From positions 62,001-126,000 of the forward strand of contig DEIO01000022.1 of NCBI GenBank assembly GCA_002352545.1: a stretch of DNA of 64,000 nucleotides, in the 5' to 3' direction. Shown piece after piece: positions 31,633-39,610 of this stretch; within the stretch, counting starts at the first letter, position 1, and every line of letters starts with the position of its first letter. The translations under genes were made by a program, and so were the position numbers. The notes below the pieces were generated by a model, which did no database searches, was not told the origin of the DNA, and saw only the letters and a list, made by a program, of their open reading frames with translations. The stretch comes from Patescibacteria group bacterium UBA2772. GTDB lineage: Bacteria > Patescibacteriota > Minisyncoccia > Moranbacterales > DUUL01.

Positions 31633-32517
31633 TTATTTTGCAATAGCTTTTATTTGAGAAGATAAGAAATCATAAGCTCCATTAATTTCACTAGTTTCTG
31701 ATTCTTCTGAAGTAAGTCCAGGTCTTCGATTAACCTCCATGATATAAGGATTTTTTGTATTTTTGTCTATGATTATATCAGATCTTGACCATGATAGTCC
31801 TAATAATTTGCTTGATTTCAATGCCATTTCCTTTATTTTTTCAGGAATATCACAAGGACGAACAAAGACTTCTTCTGCACCGTTACAAGTGTTGTTTCTG
31901 AATTCGCCATCGCATGGGTAGCTTTTTTCTCCAGATACAACTTTGCCATTTGCAACCATAATACCCCAATCATAATCATTAGGGATATATTTTTGGAGTA
32001 GGTATTTTTTGTGTTTAGGAAGTTTTTTAATTTCTTCAAGCAGGTCTTCCTTTGTTTCAACGAGTACAGAGTGTGCACCTCTTGAACCTCTTGTATCTTT
32101 TATAACCAATGGATAACCGCAAATTTCATTGATAATATCGATGCTTTTCTCAAAGTCTTTGTGTCCCAAAAACAAAGTGTCAGGAGCTTGAATTCCGTTT
32201 AATGCAAAAATTGCATGATCAGTTACCTTAGAAGTTCCTTTTTCTACGTATGTACAAGGTGTTTTTGATTTTTTTAAGTAGAGTTTGATTGCATAGGCTA
32301 AGTCTCTAGAAGTCCAAGATGAAGATAACCATACAAGTGAAAAGTCACGTAAGTCGACTCCATCGTGTTTGATTGTGAGCGTATTATTTTGAAAGGCAAA
32401 TTCGATGTTTTTAAATTTACCTTCAACTATGTCTACAACAAAAGGGAATTTTTTTGCGACCTGAGAGATATTCTCTACAGAGGGTAATGCTAGTATTTTA
32501 AAGTTTTTTTGTTGCAT
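31633..32517 (-). CDS. RimK-like ATP-grasp ligase
   Basis: A 294-residue enzyme of the ATP-grasp superfamily that would join a carboxylate to an amine using ATP. The central part has the ATP-binding lobes: YPLVIKDTRGSRGAHSVLV (glycine-rich loop) and YLLQKYIPNDYDWGIMVANG. The C-terminal metal site is in NPYIMEVNRRPGL. The N-terminal substrate domain is not assignable. It looks like RimK/LysX relatives, but the substrate cannot be told. The leader (107 bases from its predicted promoter) contains a terminator-like hairpin just before the start. Confidence 0.82.
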   Translation of the reverse strand: MQQKNFKILALPSVENISQVAKKFPFVVDIVEGKFKNIEFAFQNNTLTIKHDGVDLRDFSLVWLSSSWTSRDLAYAIKLYLKKSKTPCTYVEKGTSKVTDHAIFALNGIQAPDTLFLGHKDFEKSIDIINEICGYPLVIKDTRGSRGAHSVLVETKEDLLEEIKKLPKHKKYLLQKYIPNDYDWGIMVANGKVVSGEKSYPCDGEFRNNTCNGAEEVFVRPCDIPEKIKEMALKSSKLLGLSWSRSDIIIDKNTKNPYIMEVNRRPGLTSEESETSEINGAYDFLSSQIKAIAK

Positions 32518-32535
32518 AGTAAGTTTTCTAATAAT

Positions 32536-32659
32536 AAAAAGGCCTTTAGAGCCTCAATCGTTCATGATATTCGCTTGTGGTTAAAGTTTATCTTCGATAC
32601 GAATGTTTAAAACAAATGATAAGTATTTTAATTTTATAATTAATTTAGGTTTTTGTCAA
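32536..32659 (-). promoter_or_regulatory. Promoter and possible attenuator of the ATP-grasp gene
   Basis: Minus strand TTGACA (32654-32659), 17-base spacer, TAAAAT (32631-32636). The leader contains an ATTCG ... CGAAT pair and, 20-40 bases before the ATG, AGGC TCTAAAG GCCT followed by TTTT (32536-32554), a small terminator-like hairpin. A CTTTA stretch earlier in the leader could pair with its loop. Regulation by attenuation is inference; the hairpin may also just end the upstream GNAT transcript. Confidence 0.45.
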
Positions 32660-32734
32660 GTTATGTGTGCTAAATATCCCCATATTTATTGGGTTTTCAC
32701 TGTAGGAAATTGTTTTTTGTCTATCTCCTTCCCG

Positions 32735-33154
32735 TTACAATTTTTTGGTAAAAAATCCAGTATCGTATAGCTCGAAACCAATTTTTTCATAGATTGCTCG
32801 AGCCTTTTTTCTGTTTGGATTGCTGGTGAGTGTGATTAATTTCGCATGTCTTTTATTTGCTTCTTGTAGGAGCGATTTCATAAGTTCCTTTCCGAGTCCT
32901 TGTCCGCGATATCCTTTGTCTACAATTATATCCTCTATAACGCCTGTTAATCCCTTGAAAGAAGAACTGAAGAAGGAAATGGACCCAAAGCCCACAATTT
33001 CTTTATTATTCTCTAAGACTAAGCCATAAAATGCTGAGTTGTTGGTTAAATCTCTAATTTCCCCAAGTGGTTTTTTGTTTGAATTTAATTGACTTAATAA
33101 TTTTCCCCAAGCTTCTTTGTCAGAAACTTTCAATCTCCTTTTTGATACTTCCAT
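32735..33154 (-). CDS. GNAT-family N-acetyltransferase, paralogue
   Basis: 139 residues, the same length as the enzyme at 28826-29245 and similar along its whole length: GVIEDIIVDKGYRGQGLGKE with the acetyl-CoA loop, LTSNPNRKKARAIYEKIGF and the identical ending pattern TGFFTK. The substrate is unknown. ATG 33154 has no visible ribosome site. The two copies lie 3.5 kb apart in the same orientation, consistent with an old local duplication or separate gains. Confidence 0.85.
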   Translation of the reverse strand: MEVSKRRLKVSDKEAWGKLLSQLNSNKKPLGEIRDLTNNSAFYGLVLENNKEIVGFGSISFFSSSFKGLTGVIEDIIVDKGYRGQGLGKELMKSLLQEANKRHAKLITLTSNPNRKKARAIYEKIGFELYDTGFFTKKL

Positions 33155-33293
33155 TTGAGTTTTGTTTTAATGCTTTCTTATATTTTGACTAAATAACCTT
33201 AAAAAATCAACTAGTTTAGAATAATTTTTATATTTGGTGCATACTAGTTAATTATTTGTTATAATTTAGATATCTATTTTTAAAATAAATATT

Positions 33294-34394
33294 TTGAGAA
33301 AAAACAAAATAATAGCCATATTGTTAGTATTCGTTTGTCTTTTTTTGATGGGATACCTTTTTTCAAGGGAAGCAAAAAAGAAAAATGGAGAAGTTGCGAT
33401 CAGGAATAACAATGAAGTGACAAAGGAAGAGATTATTGTTAATGATAAGATCAAAATTGGAGTCATTACGGATATTCACAGATGTGAAGCGAGAAGTCCT
33501 GGCAAAGTTGTAAGTTCTCAGTTGCAAAGTTTTGTTGATGATGTGGATGAGCGTGATGTAGATTTCAATGTAGATCTAGGAGATAACGCTAGATATCGAA
33601 TGCAAAAATGCAATGATGATGCTCAAGAAGACCTTAAGTTTGTTGTTGAAAATTTAAGTCTTGCAAAAGCACCTTTCTATCATGCACTAAGTGATCATGA
33701 CATTGATGATGTTGAATCATTTGAAAAATGGAAAAAAGTCACTAATACCCCAAAAAGCTTTTATTCTCTCGATGTCAAAGATTTTCATGTCATTGTGCTT
33801 GATACAGTGTCTGGAGATGGAGTTGTTTCCCCAGTTTGTGTGAACAACCCTATTTGTCAGAAGGTGAAGCAGGAACTTGACCTAAGGGTTGGTTTATTGA
33901 AAGATGATTCTGCACTAGCTACATATATCAACAAAAGAGCTGTCACAAAGGAGGCGGTGGAAAGAGAGAAAATGTATTATGAAAAAAGATTTGAAACGAT
34001 TAGAGCTACCGGCAAGGAATTGGCATTAATAGAGAGGAGAGATAAAGGTTCTATTTTGCAAAATCAACTAGAGTGGTTGGAAAATGATTTATCTTCAACA
34101 GACAAAGATAAAGTTATTGTTTTTTCGGATCATCCACTTTTTAGATATCAAGGAAAAAGGAAACTCTATGATATTGTTAATCGTGAGAAAGTTGCACAAA
34201 TTTTCAAGGAAAGTGGAAAAGAGATTGTTTCTGTGTCAGGGGAGACGCATGAATGGTACGAGGAAGAAATAGAGGGGGTTAGATATTATTTAGTTGGACT
34301 TTTTAATAATAAAGATAGACATAATTGGGCAATTTTGGATTGGGATTCCAATGGTCCAAGATTGGAGCATGTCAAAAAGGTTGTTGCTTTGTAG
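33294..34394 (+). CDS. Membrane-anchored calcineurin-like metallophosphoesterase
   Basis: A 366-residue exported phosphoesterase. It starts at TTG with a signal anchor (about residues 4-23). The metal-binding motifs follow in order: GVITDIHRCE (D-x-H), VDLGDNARY (GD), YHALSDHDID (the position of GNH, here SDHD), VIVFSDHPLF and VSGETHEWY (G-x-H position). Several of these deviate from the classical GDxHG/GDxxD/GNHD set, so the substrate and even full activity are uncertain. A bidirectional terminator separates it from the convergent glnA. Confidence 0.75.
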   Translation: MRKNKIIAILLVFVCLFLMGYLFSREAKKKNGEVAIRNNNEVTKEEIIVNDKIKIGVITDIHRCEARSPGKVVSSQLQSFVDDVDERDVDFNVDLGDNARYRMQKCNDDAQEDLKFVVENLSLAKAPFYHALSDHDIDDVESFEKWKKVTNTPKSFYSLDVKDFHVIVLDTVSGDGVVSPVCVNNPICQKVKQELDLRVGLLKDDSALATYINKRAVTKEAVEREKMYYEKRFETIRATGKELALIERRDKGSILQNQLEWLENDLSSTDKDKVIVFSDHPLFRYQGKRKLYDIVNREKVAQIFKESGKEIVSVSGETHEWYEEEIEGVRYYLVGLFNNKDRHNWAILDWDSNGPRLEHVKKVVAL

Positions 34395-34400
34395 ACAATA

Positions 34401-34430
34401 AAAAACACCAGCTTGTAACTGGTGTTTTTT
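34401..34430. terminator. Bidirectional terminator between the phosphoesterase gene and glnA
   Basis: AAAAACACCAG / CTGGTGTTTTTT with a 7-base loop, between convergent genes. Confidence 0.92.
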
Positions 34431-34442
34431 TATTAGGAATTT

Positions 34443-35879
34443 TTAAAAATCATTCCAGAGCATTTGATTTGTGATTTCGTGATGGTAGATAATTTCAGAT
34501 CTTTTGACTTTTATTCCAAGTTCCTTAGGGCTTCTATCAGCCGAGGCTTGTTTGAAGTTGATATATTTCGATTTGGTTTCTTCCCCGAATATTTTTGTAG
34601 TGAAATCACTTGAACGGAAAAATTTAATTGCATCACCTATGTTTCCAGGCAAATAGCGCAATCTTTCACGTTTATTTTCTTCTTTCACAAGAGATTGTCC
34701 TTCATGGATTGTTTTTAGAATTGTGAAAACCACAAGGTATGGATTTGAGTCTGGTGCAACCGAGCGAACTTCAACTCTAGCAGTTTTCTCATTAAAGGTG
34801 GGGATTCTGATCATCGAGCCACGGTCTTTTGACGAAACCTTGATTTGATTTGGTGCTTCAAAGTTTGGATCAAGTCTACGATATGAATTCACACTTGAGT
34901 TTAGGATCAAGCTTATTTCTTGAGCATGATTAAGTAGCTTTGAAATTGAATCCCAAGCAGTTTTTGAAAGGAGGTCTTTTCCATTTTTGTCAAAGAAAAT
35001 GTTCTTATTTTTCTTTTGAATTGAGAAATTAAGATGCATTCCACTTCCATTGATTCCAGGGATTGGTTTTGGAAGGAATGTCGCAGTCATTCCCATGTTA
35101 GCAGCGATTTGTCTGCAAGTTAGTTTGTACAATTGAATTTTGTCACAGGCAAGTAATGCCTCTGAATAAGAGAAGTTGAGCTCAAATTGAGAAGGTGCAA
35201 CTTCTGGATGATCTTTTTCATTATTGAAAGCCATTGCTCTTTGAGCTTCAGCAGCTTTGTCGATAAATACTTTTAATTTATCAAGAGGTAGTGAATGATA
35301 GTATCCTCCACTTGAGATTAGTTCAAATCCCTTGTGAATGCTGTAGTTTTCTTCTGCCTCAATTCCATCAACGACAAATCCTTCTACTTCTGCTGAAACA
35401 AGGCCTTTAACCTCTTTGGTTTTTAAAAGCTCCTCAGAATATATCTTCAGCATGCTTCTGAAGTCTGAAGGGTGGGGTTTTTTATCGCTGGTAAGGATAA
35501 AAGCAAAGAGAATAATCTTACCTGGTCCAAAAATGTCAGAAGGGAGGTGACGTAAGCTTGACCAATCAATTTGAAGTCGTAGGTCCGATTCTTTCAGTGA
35601 GCTGAATCCACGGATTGATGAACCGTCAAATGTTAAATTATCAGCGGAATCTAGAAGAAAGTTTTTATCATAGTCTAGCATATGAAAACGTCCTTCAATG
35701 TCTGAGAAGCAAATTGTTACAGCTTTGATGCGCTTTTCTTTTTTCAAATAAGTCCTATATTCAACCTCTAGTTCTTCACTGGTCATCGTTTGTGCTTTTT
35801 GAGCAGCTTTTGTGTTCATTTGTTCTAGCTGGTCGTAAGGAATCTCTAGAAAATTTCTCAATTTGTCTTTAATTTCCAT
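34443..35879 (-). CDS. glnA: Glutamine synthetase
   Basis: Makes glutamine from glutamate, ammonia and ATP. Beta-grasp domain motif FDGSSIRGF (about residue 85), catalytic-domain motifs VSAEVEGFVVDG, HPEVAPSQFELNF, PGINGSGMHLNFS with the key His, NSYRRLDPNFEAPNQIK and RGSMIRIPTF. At 478 residues it has type I size. The N-terminal 50 residues are longer than in the classical enzyme, and the adenylylation-site region is not recognisable, so control by adenylylation is doubtful. An 11-bp-arm palindrome lies between the promoter and the start codon. Confidence 0.92.
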   Translation of the reverse strand: MEIKDKLRNFLEIPYDQLEQMNTKAAQKAQTMTSEELEVEYRTYLKKEKRIKAVTICFSDIEGRFHMLDYDKNFLLDSADNLTFDGSSIRGFSSLKESDLRLQIDWSSLRHLPSDIFGPGKIILFAFILTSDKKPHPSDFRSMLKIYSEELLKTKEVKGLVSAEVEGFVVDGIEAEENYSIHKGFELISSGGYYHSLPLDKLKVFIDKAAEAQRAMAFNNEKDHPEVAPSQFELNFSYSEALLACDKIQLYKLTCRQIAANMGMTATFLPKPIPGINGSGMHLNFSIQKKNKNIFFDKNGKDLLSKTAWDSISKLLNHAQEISLILNSSVNSYRRLDPNFEAPNQIKVSSKDRGSMIRIPTFNEKTARVEVRSVAPDSNPYLVVFTILKTIHEGQSLVKEENKRERLRYLPGNIGDAIKFFRSSDFTTKIFGEETKSKYINFKQASADRSPKELGIKVKRSEIIYHHEITNQMLWNDF

Positions 35880-35882
35880 TTG

Positions 35883-35914
35883 TTTATATTAAACTTGTTA
35901 TCATTTAATATAAA
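35883..35914. repeat. Palindrome in the glnA leader
   Basis: TTTATATTAAA (35883-35893) / TTTAATATAAA (35904-35914), exact arms around a 10-base centre, directly downstream of the predicted -10 box and next to the ATG. Operator or mRNA hairpin. Confidence 0.6.
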
Positions 35915-35941
35915 TTATATCACTTTTATTATAAAATGCAA
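35914..35941 (-). promoter_or_regulatory. Promoter of glnA
   Basis: Minus strand TTGCAT (35936-35941), 16-base spacer, TATAAT (35914-35919), about 35 bases before the start codon. Confidence 0.65.
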
Positions 35942-35945
35942 AAAT

Positions 35946-35980
35946 AAAAAGCCATACACTCAATTTGTGTATGGCTTTTT
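35946..35980 (-). terminator. Terminator of typA
   Basis: AAAAAGCCATACAC / GTGTATGGCTTTTT with a 7-base loop: a 14-bp stem with U-runs in both directions, directly after the typA stop and upstream of the glnA promoter. Confidence 0.92.
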
Positions 35981-35994
35981 AAGTATCCTAAAAA

Positions 35995-37788
35995 CTATTT
36001 TTTTGATCTTCTTGCTTTTGTTCTCTCACTCTCTGTTAATCCTTGTTTCCTTAGACGAATGCTTTTTGGTGTAACCTCTAGATATTCATCTTTGTTCATT
36101 ACACTCATACCTCTTTCCAAAGTCAATTCAACTGGTGTTGTGAGTTTAAGCGCTTCATCTGATCCAGAAGCTCGCATGTTAGTAAGTTGTTTTCCTTTGA
36201 TAGGATTTACTGTCATGTCGTCTCCAGCAGTAACACCTCCGATTACCATTCCTTCATAAACCTCTGTTGCGGCTGCGATATACAAGCTTCCACGATTTTG
36301 AAGGGTGAAAAGTGAAAAACCAAGTGCTTTTCCTGTTTCTTTGGAAATCATTGAACCAGTTTCATTCTTTTCAATATGCCCAACATGTGGTTTGAAACCA
36401 ATAACTCTAGTATATAAAATTCCTTCTCCTTTTGTGTCTACAACGAAATTGTTTCGATATCCAAGTAATCCACGAGTTGGGATTTCAAATAAAATCTTCA
36501 TGTTTTTGTTCTTGGTTTCCATGAACATTAGGACTCCTGCTCTTTTTTGAAGTTTTTTGATTACTAGACCACTCATGTCTTCTGGTACAGAGATTGTAAC
36601 CTCTTCGAATGGTTCTAGTTTTTTCCCATTTTCTTCTTTGATGATGATATGTGGTTGTGAAATTTGAATTTCATAGCCTTCACGTCTCATATTTTCAAGT
36701 AAAATTGCGATATGCATTTCTCCTCTTCCGTATACCTTGAAGGCATCACCTTGAGAAAAATCTACTTTTAATCCAACGTTTATCTCCAGTTCCTTTTCTA
36801 GTCTTTCTCTGATTTGTTGTCCTGTAACAAAAGTTCCTTCACGTCCAGCAAATGGTGATGTGTTGATAAGGAAATTAAGTGAAATAGTTGGTTCATCAAT
36901 TGAAATTGCTGGCAAAGTTTCAATATTTTCGTTTTCACAAAGTGTTTCTCCAATATTAATATCGGAAAGTCCAGCAATCATTACGATATCACCAGCGTAT
37001 GCTTCTTCTACAGCTTTTTTTTCTAATCCTTCAAATGTGAATAGTTTTGTAATTTTTCCTTTTCGGATAGTTCCGTCAACATTCTTGATTATTATTTGAG
37101 ATGCATTATGAACTGTTCCAGCATAAACTCTACAGACAGCAAGTCTGCCAAGGTAATCATCATATCCTAAATTAAAAGATTGGATACGCAATTCCTCTGT
37201 GGCAAGATTATCGCCCGAAGCAGAAGGAACCATTTCCAATATTGTATCTAGGATTGGTGAAAGATCTTTCATTTCATCATCTATATTTTTCTTTGCAAGA
37301 CCGTCACGTGCAATTGCGTAAAGAGTTTGGAAGTCAAGTTGCGCATCATTTGCTCCTAGGTCTAGGAATAATTCATAAATCATTTCTTCCACAACTTCAA
37401 TTCTAGCAGCTGGTTTATCAATCTTGTTAATGACGACTATTGGCTTTAAGCCAAGTTCTAAAGATTTTTTTAATACAAATTTTGTCTGAGGCATTGGTCC
37501 CTCTTGAGCATCAACTACTAAGAGCACAGAATCAATTGAACGAAGAACTCGTTCAACTTCGCTTCCAAAGTCTGCATGCCCAGGAGTATCAACGATGTTT
37601 ATTTTCACATCTTTGTATATAACAGAGGTGTTTTTTGAATAAATTGTAATTCCTCTTTCTTGCTCTAGTGCGTCTGAGTCCATACTAACGTCAGCTGAAG
37701 CCATACCAGTTTGTTGCATAAGAGCATCAGTTAGTGTGGTCTTGCCGTGGTCAACGTGGGCTATGATTGCTATATTCTTGATTTCCAT
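35995..37788 (-). CDS. typA: Ribosome-associated GTPase TypA/BipA
   Basis: Translational GTPase that helps late assembly of the large ribosomal subunit and stress growth. G1 is [10 protein letters not shown] near residue 10, G2 region [11 protein letters not shown]3 DTPGHADFG and G4 VINKIDKP. These are followed by an EF-Tu-like domain II, domains III and V, and the BipA-specific C-terminal domain ([19 protein letters not shown] onward) with a basic end ([20 protein letters not shown]). At 597 residues it is complete. It starts at ATG 37788. Confidence 0.97.
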   Translation of the reverse strand: MEIKNIAIIAHVDHGKTTLTDALMQQTGMASADVSMDSDALEQERGITIYSKNTSVIYKDVKINIVDTPGHADFGSEVERVLRSIDSVLLVVDAQEGPMPQTKFVLKKSLELGLKPIVVINKIDKPAARIEVVEEMIYELFLDLGANDAQLDFQTLYAIARDGLAKKNIDDEMKDLSPILDTILEMVPSASGDNLATEELRIQSFNLGYDDYLGRLAVCRVYAGTVHNASQIIIKNVDGTIRKGKITKLFTFEGLEKKAVEEAYAGDIVMIAGLSDINIGETLCENENIETLPAISIDEPTISLNFLINTSPFAGREGTFVTGQQIRERLEKELEINVGLKVDFSQGDAFKVYGRGEMHIAILLENMRREGYEIQISQPHIIIKEENGKKLEPFEEVTISVPEDMSGLVIKKLQKRAGVLMFMETKNKNMKILFEIPTRGLLGYRNNFVVDTKGEGILYTRVIGFKPHVGHIEKNETGSMISKETGKALGFSLFTLQNRGSLYIAAATEVYEGMVIGGVTAGDDMTVNPIKGKQLTNMRASGSDEALKLTTPVELTLERGMSVMNKDEYLEVTPKSIRLRKQGLTESERTKARRSKK

Positions 37789-37923
37789 AAAAAGTAAAAC
37801 CGCTTCCGGAGAAACGGATAAAAGTTAAAAACTATTTAAATGTCTTTATTATTTGTACTATATTAAACGCTTATTGTCAATGTTTTTTGACAAGCGTTAG
37901 TTATCACGAATTAAATAAGAGAA

Positions 37924-37954
37924 ATGTCCTGTTCCAAAGTTTGGAACAGGACAT
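37924..37954 (-). terminator. Terminator of cassette E
   Basis: ATGTCCTGTTCCAA / TTGGAACAGGACAT, 14 bp with a 3-base loop, followed on the minus strand by TTCTCTTATTT. Its core resembles the cassette C terminator (TCCAA...TTGGAACAG). Confidence 0.75.
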
Positions 37955-37980
37955 TGCGCAGATGCAATTTTTGCGATTGT

Positions 37981-38270
37981 CTAATTCATCTTTGTAGGTA
38001 AAAGATCTCCTTTGCATTCGATGATTTCCCCCGAATCTACAATGGTAATCCACAAAGTTGGGGTGCCGGCATCTTTCTTTTGTCACACCCACGCATTCTG
38101 CAATCCGGACAGACGGTAGGTGCCACACCTAAGATCATAATATCGCCTTTGTCGGTGCCAACAACTTCACCTGATTTAAAATGAGTGAACTTTGAGCAGG
38201 CTTTGTCTGATGTGTTGAATGAACGTTTTTTGCCATCTGCACATCTTTTTGTGAGCATTTCCTCTGACAT
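37981..38270 (-). pseudogene. Frameshifted small cysteine-containing gene (cassette E)
   Basis: From ATG 38270, with AAAGGAG six bases upstream, the frame reads MSEEMLTKRCADGKKRSFNT ... GVAPTVCPDCRMRGCDKR and stops 77 codons on at 38037. In another frame the sequence continues GTPTLWITIVDSGEIIEC ... LLPTKMN to a TAG at 37981, just before the terminator. A one- or two-base indel near 38070 would give one protein of about 95 residues. Function unknown; the CPDCRMRGC cluster suggests metal binding. The 77-residue form may still be made. Confidence 0.5.
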
Positions 38271-38328
38271 GAGTCTCTCCTTTGCTAGGGTTTTTGACTA
38301 AGAATTACTTATCCTTTGACAATGATAT

Positions 38329-38357
38329 ATTAAAACATAAAAAAACAATTATTGCAA
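38329..38357 (-). promoter_or_regulatory. Promoter of cassette E
   Basis: Minus strand TTGCAA (38352-38357), 17-base spacer, TTTAAT (38329-38334), with the same ATGTTTTAAT -10 context as cassette B. Confidence 0.65.
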
Positions 38358-38481
38358 TGTTTCTTGATAGCATTATTTCGAAAAATATTGTATTATTAAA
38401 GGTGTAATGAAAATAAGAGAACAGCAAACACATAGTTGTTGTCTTAAAAGATGAGAAACATATAAAAAGTAAAAAAAACAA

Positions 38482-39108
38482 ATGAAGAAAAAACTAGCAA
38501 TCCTGGGGATTGCAACTTTTTCTGTGCTAGGGCTTTGCCTTTCAGCATCAGCCGCTGCTTTGACCGACGAAGAAAGGGAGCAGAGAAAAACTGAAAGAAT
38601 AGAAAACAGAGAAGATAGAAAAACTCAAATTGATGAACGAAAGGAAGAGAGAAAGGAAAAGAAAGAAGAGATAAAGGAAAAGAGATGTGAAAACGCTGGG
38701 AAAAGAATTCAGACCAGAGTCCAACGTTACGAGAATAAGCAGAAGCAACATGGAGCTGTTTTTGGAAAACTTGTGACTAGAGTTGAGGGTGTTGCGGAAA
38801 AATTGAAAGCTAAAGGAGTAGATACTACAAAGCTTACGAGTGATGTCGAAACTTTGAAGGAGAAAATAAAAGAACTTGAAATAGAACATGAAAGTTTCAT
38901 TAGTAGTTTAGAAGCAACAGAGAACTATGAATGTGGTTCTTCAGATGGACAATTTAGAGAAAAATTAGGAGAATCTAGGAGGATGTCAGCTGAAGTTAGG
39001 GCAAAACTTGTTGATGTTAGAAATTATTATCAGACTGTTGTGAGGGTTGATATTATAGAGTTGAGAGATCAGTTAGAAGATGACAGCAGTGAGGGTTCTG
39101 TTGAATAA
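38482..39108 (+). CDS. Secreted coiled-coil protein
   Basis: No family recognised. The 208-residue product has a signal peptide (about residues 1-25, cleavage near LSASAAA). Long Glu/Lys/Arg-rich helices follow: an EERKEKKEEIKEKR-type coil near 50-70 and a second coil near 80-145. Two cysteines (near 67 and 154) could form a disulfide. The next gene encodes a lipoprotein, so both probably act at the cell envelope. Confidence 0.6.
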   Translation: MKKKLAILGIATFSVLGLCLSASAAALTDEEREQRKTERIENREDRKTQIDERKEERKEKKEEIKEKRCENAGKRIQTRVQRYENKQKQHGAVFGKLVTRVEGVAEKLKAKGVDTTKLTSDVETLKEKIKELEIEHESFISSLEATENYECGSSDGQFREKLGESRRMSAEVRAKLVDVRNYYQTVVRVDIIELRDQLEDDSSEGSVE

Positions 39109-39139
39109 GTTATAAAAATATTTTTAAACAATTTAAAAG

Positions 39140-39475
39140 ATGAATCATAAAAATAAAAAACTTTTGCTGTTATTAGCTGTTTTTGTTATTCCGTTTGTTC
39201 TTTCTGCTTGCGGGAAGATTGAAAACAAAAAACCAGATGGAATAAGTTCTAAAGCTCCCATGCAAAACAATGAAGCTGATATGGTAAAAGAGAATGGGGA
39301 AATGAAAGAAGAGCTAGTTCCTAGTGATAAAATGGATTTTGTAGATCCAGGAAATGATGAAATTGGAAATGAAATCAAGGAAATGGACGACTTACTCAAT
39401 CAAACGACTCCAAGCGAGTATAGCGAGGATGATCTTTCCGTTGATGCAATTGAAGGTAGTGTTGAATTGAAATAG
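39140..39475 (+). CDS. Small lipoprotein
   Basis: The 111-residue product has a lipoprotein signal peptide with lipobox LSAC (Cys near residue 25), which would be acylated and hold the protein on the outer face of the membrane. The rest is acidic and probably disordered. No family recognised. It follows the secreted coiled-coil gene by 31 bases and ends before a terminator. Confidence 0.65.
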   Translation: MNHKNKKLLLLLAVFVIPFVLSACGKIENKKPDGISSKAPMQNNEADMVKENGEMKEELVPSDKMDFVDPGNDEIGNEIKEMDDLLNQTTPSEYSEDDLSVDAIEGSVELK

Positions 39476-39491
39476 TAAACACACCACTTTT

Positions 39492-39519
39492 AAAAGCTCT
39501 GCTCTGCAGGGCTTTTTTT
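39492..39519 (+). terminator. Terminator of the lipoprotein operon
   Basis: AAAGCTCTGC TCT GCAGGGCTTTTTTTT, a 10-bp stem with one G-U pair and a long U-run. Confidence 0.85.
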
Positions 39520-39610
39520 GTTTTAGAGCGATAAGTTATACTGGTAATATAGTTGAATAGTTTCAATCATTCGGTGTTTTTTGTCTGTTATAAAAATAAA
39601 AAATAAAAAA

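Noticed and set aside
37904..38128. 74-residue frame beginning MWHLPSVRIAECV on the minus strand
   Set aside because: It lies in the third frame over cassette E and runs into the terminator; the combination of the other two frames explains the region better.
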